From the NCBI GenBank assembly GCA_026692885.1, contig JAPLNJ010001168.1, positions 1-46,804 on the forward strand: a DNA stretch of 46,804 bases, written 5' to 3'. The stretch is from Planctomycetota bacterium. Lineage in GTDB: Bacteria; Planctomycetota; Planctomycetia; Pirellulales; Pirellulaceae. This document shows positions 41,061 to 46,804 of the stretch, piece after piece (position 1 is the first letter of the stretch; every line of letters begins with the position of its first letter). Position numbers and translations under genes: made by a program. Under the pieces are notes generated by a model. It was given only the letters and a program-made list of their open reading frames with translations, ran no database searches and was not told the DNA's origin.

Positions 41061-42902
41061 ATGAAGCGAGAATGCCGGGCGTGGAACTTGGCGGGAGTGT
41101 GGTTGTTGGTTTGCGCCGGTTGCGCCTCGACGCCAAAACCTACGCCTGCCGCTGCGCCAGCGATACCGACGACCGCTACAGCAGGCGCCACGACCATCGT
41201 GGCTTTGTCGCCGCCCACGCCCGCCTGTTGCCCGAAGCAGACACTGCCGCAGTTCCTCGGCGTCTCGGGCCTCCTACCAGGGATCGGCAAGGGGTTCACC
41301 TGCCTTCGCAGCTTGTTGGGCATGCGATTTCCTGGGCTAGAGCCAAAGCCGTCGGTGCTGCCGATCACCGATCCGGCAAACGCGAACCCTAACTCTCCGC
41401 CGGCCGTCAAGGCTGCCGCGGAAATCAAGGCCGAGGAGGACGCCGCCCCGCAGAAGATCAAAGCCATTCGTTATCTGGCGACGATCGGCTGTGCGGGCTG
41501 TTATCCGGGCGTCGAAGAAGGGCTATTGGCCGCCTTGGACGACTGCACCGAGGCAGTCCGGTACGAGGCCGTCAAAGCGTTGCGGGAGACCGCGGCGGGT
41601 TCGCCGTGCAAGTTATGCAAGGCCAACGCCTGCTGCAGTCCGAAGGTCCGCAAGAAGTTGGATAAGATTGCCTATGGAACCAATGAGAGAGGCTGCTACA
41701 AGGAATCGTCCGCACGGGTCCGGCGGCTGGCTCGCGTGGCGATGAACGCTTGCGGCGGGCCTCCTCCAGACACCGCGCCAGCTCTCCCCAAGGAGGGCCC
41801 CTCCCAAGAACCCACCGCGCAGCCGATGAAGAACGCGTCGATCGCCGGGCAGCCGTCCGCCACGGAGACGGCGGCCATCGGCCCGAGGCTGCTCGATGCG
41901 CTGGCGATCCTCCAGTCCGGAGCTCACGGCGAGCTTGGGCCGAAGACGGAGGACACCGCAGTTGCGGCGGAAGTCGATGGGGAACCGATCCTGATCCGTG
42001 AGATCGCGCTGAGTGTCGCGCAACGTTGGGCGTCCCGTCGACCCGGTGCGACTCTGGGCGGCGAACAGGCGCTGCAGGTGTCCCTGATCCGCGAAGAGCT
42101 ACAACGGGCGGTCGATCGCAAGCTGCTCTGTCAGGACGCGCGGCGCCGGCTGCCTGCCGAGGAGCTGACGCAACTGGTTTATCAGCAGGCCGACCACGAC
42201 AGCGTCGCAGCGGCCTCCGCGACGCCGCCCGCCGGTGCGCTCGCAGAGCCGTGGAACGAGGAGCGACTGGCCGATGAATGGCTCCGGCGGCAGATTGATG
42301 TCCCGGATACTTGCTCGCGCCAGGAACTGTTCGCTCACTACCGAGCCAACTTCCCGAAGTATCAGGAAGCAACGCAGTTCCGGTGGGAACAAATGAGCGC
42401 GCGGTTCGACCGGTTTGCCAGCCAGGAGCAGGCTGTCGCCGCCATCGGCTACTTGCGCAGTTCCCTGTTGCATGAGCCGAGCGTGCCACCCCAAAACGTC
42501 AATTTGAACGCCTTGGAAGTCCGCACGGTGGCGTCGACGGATGGTGAGGACCTGCCCGGCGGCGTGCTGGCCCAGGCCCTGCTGACGCAGCCCGTCGGCA
42601 GCGTCAGCCCGATTCTCCGCGACGTCAACGGCCTACACGTGGTGCGCGTCCTGCAGCGAATTGAACCAGGGGTCAAGCCCCTGGAGGAAGTGGCGGACGC
42701 GGTTCGCCAGGGCGTGCTGCAAGAACGCCGTGAACTCGCCATGCAGACGGTCTTGCAAGGCCTTCGCCGACGTGCCACGATTCGAACGCTGCCGGACGAG
42801 CAGTTGCTGAGTTGGCCGGGAAGGCCACCCCAGTCACCGCCGGCCGTGGCACCGCCCGCCGCTGGCGCGCCTACCCCGGTCGCTTGCCCTTGTCGCGGGT
42901 GA
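41061..42902 (+). CDS. Lipoprotein with Cys-rich HEAT-like region and parvulin (PpiC) domain
   Basis: The ATG at 41061 opens a lipoprotein signal (MKRECRAWNLAGVWLLVCAG then Cys, a lipobox). Residues about 115-230 form a HEAT-like helical region with many Cys (TIGCAGCYPGVEEG, SPCKLCKANACCSPKV). The C-terminal third is a SurA/PpiC parvulin-type peptidyl-prolyl isomerase: a helical part (AAEVDGEPILIREIALSVAQ), then the conserved PVGSVSPILRDVNGLHVVRV and FPKYQEATQFRW. It would act on the outer face of a membrane as a folding factor, perhaps for the two giant neighbours. The 613-residue product lies between them on the same strand. Confidence 0.88.
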   Translation: MKRECRAWNLAGVWLLVCAGCASTPKPTPAAAPAIPTTATAGATTIVALSPPTPACCPKQTLPQFLGVSGLLPGIGKGFTCLRSLLGMRFPGLEPKPSVLPITDPANANPNSPPAVKAAAEIKAEEDAAPQKIKAIRYLATIGCAGCYPGVEEGLLAALDDCTEAVRYEAVKALRETAAGSPCKLCKANACCSPKVRKKLDKIAYGTNERGCYKESSARVRRLARVAMNACGGPPPDTAPALPKEGPSQEPTAQPMKNASIAGQPSATETAAIGPRLLDALAILQSGAHGELGPKTEDTAVAAEVDGEPILIREIALSVAQRWASRRPGATLGGEQALQVSLIREELQRAVDRKLLCQDARRRLPAEELTQLVYQQADHDSVAAASATPPAGALAEPWNEERLADEWLRRQIDVPDTCSRQELFAHYRANFPKYQEATQFRWEQMSARFDRFASQEQAVAAIGYLRSSLLHEPSVPPQNVNLNALEVRTVASTDGEDLPGGVLAQALLTQPVGSVSPILRDVNGLHVVRVLQRIEPGVKPLEEVADAVRQGVLQERRELAMQTVLQGLRRRATIRTLPDEQLLSWPGRPPQSPPAVAPPAAGAPTPVACPCRG

Positions 42903-43004
42903 AAGCGGGGGCCGGCCCGGTCCCGACGTCTGGGCCCTGGATCGAAACGGGGCAGCTAATTCGAGCGATGTTCGTTCTGGCAGGGATTTGCGGAGGAATT
43001 CGGC

Positions 43005-46000
43005 ATGAGCAATCCGGGCGATACGGATCTGGGGATCTCCAGCCTGTCCGCCGACGTCGGTTGGCGCGGCAAACGCAAGTCGCGCCAGCTGGCCGTCAGC
43101 CGCGGTTGGCAGCAAGGCGCACAGCCGCAACCGCTGACGCAAGTGACCTCGCAGAATCGACGGCGGCGCGTGCAGATCGCTGTTTCTTTCTGTGCTCTGT
43201 TAGTGCTCTTCGGCCTGTGGTTGTACATGCTCTTGTTTACCGCCGTGCAGACGCCCGTAGTGGCGGTGACTGCGACGGAGTACGACTGGCCCTTGCCGCC
43301 CAACGCCTGGGCGCGCGAGGACCTGCTCGGGCTGAACGATCTCCAACGCCGCACCCTGCGAGTGGAAGAGGCGTCGGCCGATTGGACCTCCCGCGATCAC
43401 GCGTTGCGCGACTTCGAGCGTAAGGTACAGGCCCAAGCACGACGGCAATCCGGGCTATCGACGTTAATCATCTTCGTCAGCATGCATGGGCTCGTGAACG
43501 ACGCCGACGAACCCTGCCTGGTCCCGCCCGGCGCTTCGCCGGTGGACCAATCATCCTGGTTGCCCGTCCGTGAGCTGTTGGACCGCATTAAGGAGCAGGC
43601 CCCGTCCGAGCAGCTGACCAAACTGCTGATTCTCGACTGCAACCGGATCCCCGTGAACTGGCACGTGGGCATCCTGGAAAACCAATTTGCGGACAAGCTA
43701 GCGAAGGCCGTAGAGGACGCCAGCGTTCCGCGCCTCATCGTGCTCAACTCGACAAGTCCCGGACAGACGGGATGGGCCTCGTCGGACTTGCACGGGTCCG
43801 TGTTCGGTCACTACTTGCGGCAGGCACTCGCCGGGGAAGCCGATGCCGATGGAAATCACCGGATTTCCGTGGGCGAGTTGCAGGCCTACCTGCGGCGGCA
43901 CGTCAACCAATGGGCGCTCGCCAACCGGGCGGAGCGGCAGGAGCCGATGCTGCTTGCCAAGGACGAACTTCGTCGGCACGAAGTCGTTTGGGTCGCGCAG
44001 GGGAAGTTGCCCCCGCCCGAGGCCGTCGACCCCCAGGTCACCGCGGAGGATCTTCGGCAGCTGTGGTTGGACCACGACGCCCTGCACGATCTGCAGCCGG
44101 AACGGTTTGCCCCGCTGGCCTGGAGCGCCCTGGAACACCGGCTCCTGTGGCTGGAGCAGCTGCGCGACGGGGGCCGGGCTTACGGGGAAAAAGCGGTCGA
44201 TGTACGTGATGATTTGCGGAGGCGAATCGCCACGATCAAGAAGCGGGCAGAAGCCGCTTCCGGGCTGGGGAGTGCCGCACGGTCGCGAATTTGGTCCGCG
44301 GACGACGATCGTGCTCCGGAACGTGGGCAGCTGCATACCTTGCCGCTGGCGGAGTTCTTCGGGACCACCGACAGGGTGGTCAACAGCAAGATCCGCGACC
44401 AATGGAATCGTTTCCAGAAGACGCCCGAAGCGGGAATCCTGTCTGACGCGATTGCCCAGCTGGATCGTCTGGCCGCAGACTATCGCGCGCCGGCCTTGGC
44501 GGAATCCTCCTTTTTGCGGACGATCCAACGATTCGCGTTACCCCCGCAGAGCTCTCCCTCGGCTGCCCGCCTCGCGTGCGTCTCGTCGGTCTGGGCGACC
44601 GTGCAACAGGGCGAGCAGGCGGCTGTGCCGGACGATGAGCGCGCAGGCTCTTGGATCCGTCCGCTGGTGGACGACGGGGACCGGCACCGCCGGGCGGCGG
44701 AGGATGCCTTGCTAGACGGCGATGACCAGCAATTGTCCGCCGAGGTCCGCTTGGCGGAGGAGAAATACACAAAAGCGCAGCTGCTGGCGAAGTTGGTTTC
44801 GGACGCCTTCCAGCTGCACGACGAAGTCCGCCTGCAGTTGCCATATCTGGCGCAGTGGCTCACGCGGCCCGTGCCGCTGGGACTCGCGTCCGCCACCGCC
44901 GATCGGGAAATCAAAGAGCGGTTGCCCCGGCTGATCGACAACGTGCACCGGTTGAGTAAGCAGTTGGCTCGACACGACCTGGCGGGCACCCTGGAAGCAT
45001 CCGAGTCGGCTCCGTTTGCGAAGGCCGAGTCGGACGTCCGCCAGGATTTCGACGCCTTGGGGCAGGCCTTCCGCACGAACTGCGAGAGTCTGGAGAAGGG
45101 GCGCGAGATCGCTCCCCACCAACTTCGCGAGGTTGCGGCCGTACTGGCCACCCCACTCGTGGACGCGGCGCAGCGAACCAAGTTACAGCGCAAGCTCGCC
45201 GATCTGGACCTGAGGTTGAACCAAACCACCGCGGCGCGCGTGGCGCCCGAGGGACTTCATCCGCCTAGCGCCGCCGAGGGTTCGAAAACCGGCGAAACAC
45301 CCTCGGTCGAGGAAGCCCGTTTCCGGTATGGGACGGCCTCGCATCCGGCCCTGGAACTTCTCCGCTCCGACTGGCTCGATGAGCCTTCCGCCGCGGCGCC
45401 GCGGGCGGCCGAACCCAAGGGCCAGGACGGGGGGGCAGGCGAGAGCACCGAGACGGGCGGGCCCGGGGGCACGCCGGTGCGCGCGGTCGGCAAGAGACTT
45501 CCCCTGGTGACTGACGTCAAGCGACGCCTGCAGCAGCGTTTGGCGCAGCTGGCGCCGCTGGTCGACAGTCTGGCCGTCGCCGCGGACGCAAACGGTCCGG
45601 TCGCGTCCGCTCTGGAGGCGGCCTGGCTGCGGCGCAGCCGCGCCGAACGTCTGGTACGAGCCGCTTCGTCCATCTGGTGCCCGCCGTTCGACAGCGATCC
45701 GGTGGCGGAGCTGCGCCGCTTCGATTGGCAGCAGCAGCTGTTGTGGCAATGCCGCCGGACCTTGGAGGATTTCCGCGGCCCGGCAGCGCGAGGCGAGGAA
45801 CCGTTCTTCAGCGTGGCGGCTGCCGACTATCTGAGCCCATCCAGGCTGTTCCAAGCAGCCGATCCGGTGATCGGTCAGCAACGCGAGGCCCTGGCGGAGT
45901 CGCTGGCCACCTTGCGGACGGCGGCTCGCCGCGGGCTCGCCGTGGCCGCGGAGAATGTTCTGCTTATCGACCCGGCCGACGCCTGGCAGAGCAAGGTGAT

Positions 46001-46804
46001 CGTGACGCCGGGCGCCGGACTCGCAGCGTCTGATCTGCCGCGGGGCCGGATGGCTTTCATGGTGCTGAGCGGGGCGCGCCGTGTGGAGGGCGTCGCCCTG
46101 GTCTCCAGAACTCCGGCGGCCAAGGCCGGGGACTCCTCCATGACGCTCCTGTTTCCGCTGCCCGCGCGCCAGGAGTTGGAACTGCAAGGACGCGCTGTGA
46201 CGCAGCAGGAGCCTGGCTTGCTCGCGGCGGCGGTGTTTCGCGGTCACGAGTTTGCCACGCCCTTTCTCGTGCAAACCCTGGGCGGACTCAGCGTGGATTA
46301 CGTCCCGGGCGCCGAGCAGCCCCCGCGCGTGACCTTAAAAGGAATTCGCCGCCCACGGAAATCGATCGTCTTTGTTCTGGACTGCTCCGAAAGCATGAAG
46401 GAGGAAGTCCCGGTCGAGGCTACCGAGGGACAGAAAGTGCCGCGACTGGAGATTGCCAAGAGCGCGCTGCAAGGGATGTTGGAGCAGTTGGCCGCGCAGG
46501 GTGAGGCTCGAGTCGGGGTCCGGCTGTTTGGCCACCGTGTCGGCTGGAGCACCACGGAACCGATCCGCGCTTTGCGCCAGACGACGTACGCCCGGCCCAT
46601 CCCGCCCGGCCTGTCCCCCGCCGAAGACGTCGAACTGATCTTGCCCTTGGGCCGGTTCGACAGCGTCATCGCCGGACAGGTCGCGGAGCTGCTGCAGTCC
46701 GTGAAGCCGTGGGGCCAGACACCTTTGTACCGCTCCTTGGTAGAGGCCTTGCACGACTTCGACAGCGACGAGCCGGGCACGGATCAACACATCGTGATTA
46801 TCAG
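43005..46804 (+). CDS. Membrane-anchored caspase-like protein with C-terminal vWA domain, cut by window edge
   Basis: The ATG at 43005 follows GGAGG by seven bases, and the frame stays open for 1,266 codons to the window end. The NRRRR before one membrane helix (about 57-79) argues for an extracytoplasmic body. The caspase-like domain has both catalytic residues: His161 in FVSMHG and Cys212 in LLILDCN. An EF-hand-like DADGNHRISVGEL closes it, as in the protein at 35042. A long helical middle part follows. At 1122-1130 VFVLDCSES begins a vWA domain with an intact DxSxS metal site (Asp1126, Ser1128, Ser1130). The rest of the vWA lies outside the window. Caspase and vWA together suggest a signalling or surveillance protein, not a general protease. 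Confidence 0.85.
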   Translation, partial: MSNPGDTDLGISSLSADVGWRGKRKSRQLAVSRGWQQGAQPQPLTQVTSQNRRRRVQIAVSFCALLVLFGLWLYMLLFTAVQTPVVAVTATEYDWPLPPNAWAREDLLGLNDLQRRTLRVEEASADWTSRDHALRDFERKVQAQARRQSGLSTLIIFVSMHGLVNDADEPCLVPPGASPVDQSSWLPVRELLDRIKEQAPSEQLTKLLILDCNRIPVNWHVGILENQFADKLAKAVEDASVPRLIVLNSTSPGQTGWASSDLHGSVFGHYLRQALAGEADADGNHRISVGELQAYLRRHVNQWALANRAERQEPMLLAKDELRRHEVVWVAQGKLPPPEAVDPQVTAEDLRQLWLDHDALHDLQPERFAPLAWSALEHRLLWLEQLRDGGRAYGEKAVDVRDDLRRRIATIKKRAEAASGLGSAARSRIWSADDDRAPERGQLHTLPLAEFFGTTDRVVNSKIRDQWNRFQKTPEAGILSDAIAQLDRLAADYRAPALAESSFLRTIQRFALPPQSSPSAARLACVSSVWATVQQGEQAAVPDDERAGSWIRPLVDDGDRHRRAAEDALLDGDDQQLSAEVRLAEEKYTKAQLLAKLVSDAFQLHDEVRLQLPYLAQWLTRPVPLGLASATADREIKERLPRLIDNVHRLSKQLARHDLAGTLEASESAPFAKAESDVRQDFDALGQAFRTNCESLEKGREIAPHQLREVAAVLATPLVDAAQRTKLQRKLADLDLRLNQTTAARVAPEGLHPPSAAEGSKTGETPSVEEARFRYGTASHPALELLRSDWLDEPSAAAPRAAEPKGQDGGAGESTETGGPGGTPVRAVGKRLPLVTDVKRRLQQRLAQLAPLVDSLAVAADANGPVASALEAAWLRRSRAERLVRAASSIWCPPFDSDPVAELRRFDWQQQLLWQCRRTLEDFRGPAARGEEPFFSVAAADYLSPSRLFQAADPVIGQQREALAESLATLRTAARRGLAVAAENVLLIDPADAWQSKVIVTPGAGLAASDLPRGRMAFMVLSGARRVEGVALVSRTPAAKAGDSSMTLLFPLPARQELELQGRAVTQQEPGLLAAAVFRGHEFATPFLVQTLGGLSVDYVPGAEQPPRVTLKGIRRPRKSIVFVLDCSESMKEEVPVEATEGQKVPRLEIAKSALQGMLEQLAAQGEARVGVRLFGHRVGWSTTEPIRALRQTTYARPIPPGLSPAEDVELILPLGRFDSVIAGQVAELLQSVKPWGQTPLYRSLVEALHDFDSDEPGTDQHIVII

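Noticed and set aside
1..46804. tRNA, rRNA or riboswitch
   Set aside because: I saw no cloverleaf or conserved rRNA/riboswitch core by eye; a covariance-model scan would be needed to exclude small RNAs.

Overview
The window is GC-rich DNA from a planctomycete, probably of the Pirellulales type. The assignment rests on gene content I recognise: a DUF1549/DUF1553 cytochrome-like protein with a Tat-exported DUF1501 protein and a WD40 protein, a 1,261-residue MscS channel, a BMC shell protein, membrane-anchored caspase-like proteins, and many palindromic intergenic repeats. No rRNA, tRNA or CRISPR array was recognised.

Layout. 1-123 is the end of an unknown gene. 542-5997 (minus) is the DUF1549 / DUF1501 / WD40 operon. 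6211-11445 is, in my reading, a chromosomal integron. A tyrosine recombinase of the IntI type (10111-11445, plus) lies divergent from a short cassette array on the minus strand. Three attC-like sites (9007-9098, 7610-7699, 6690-6780) separate a membrane-protein cassette, a hybrid Coa1-like/PIN cassette and an antitoxin cassette. The antitoxin cassette has lost its own attC and runs into a 123-bp fragment of a WD40 gene. 11446-11972 is a nest of inverted repeats. 11973-16226 (minus) is a three-gene unit: a small protein, a gluzincin metallopeptidase and a metallo-beta-lactamase-fold hydrolase. 16254-17480 holds a MITE-like element and a small conserved gene. 17481-21266 is the MscS-type channel. 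22086-27064 (minus) holds an ABC ATPase, an EF-hand membrane protein and a phosphofructokinase. 27466-31617 (plus) holds a HAD phosphatase, a deoxyhypusine-synthase-like protein and a PduS/PduT-like pair, i.e. an Fe-S flavoprotein and a trimeric microcompartment shell protein. 31991-33262 carries two toxin-antitoxin modules, the second with a truncated toxin. 33259-34734 (minus) holds a zinc-ribbon methyltransferase and a PAAR-like protein.

35042-46804 (plus) is a three-gene cluster of very large exported or anchored proteins. It contains a caspase-fold protein whose catalytic His position is Ala, a parvulin-type lipoprotein with a Cys-rich HEAT-like region, and a caspase-like protein with intact His and Cys that ends in a vWA domain and runs off the window. 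I read it as an extracytoplasmic caspase/pseudo-caspase system.

The parts most worth a second look are the integron with its decaying cassettes, the MBL-gluzincin operon, the isolated PduS/PduT pair, the caspase trio, and several hairpin repeat families present in two or more copies. All assignments come from reading the sequence; no database search was run.
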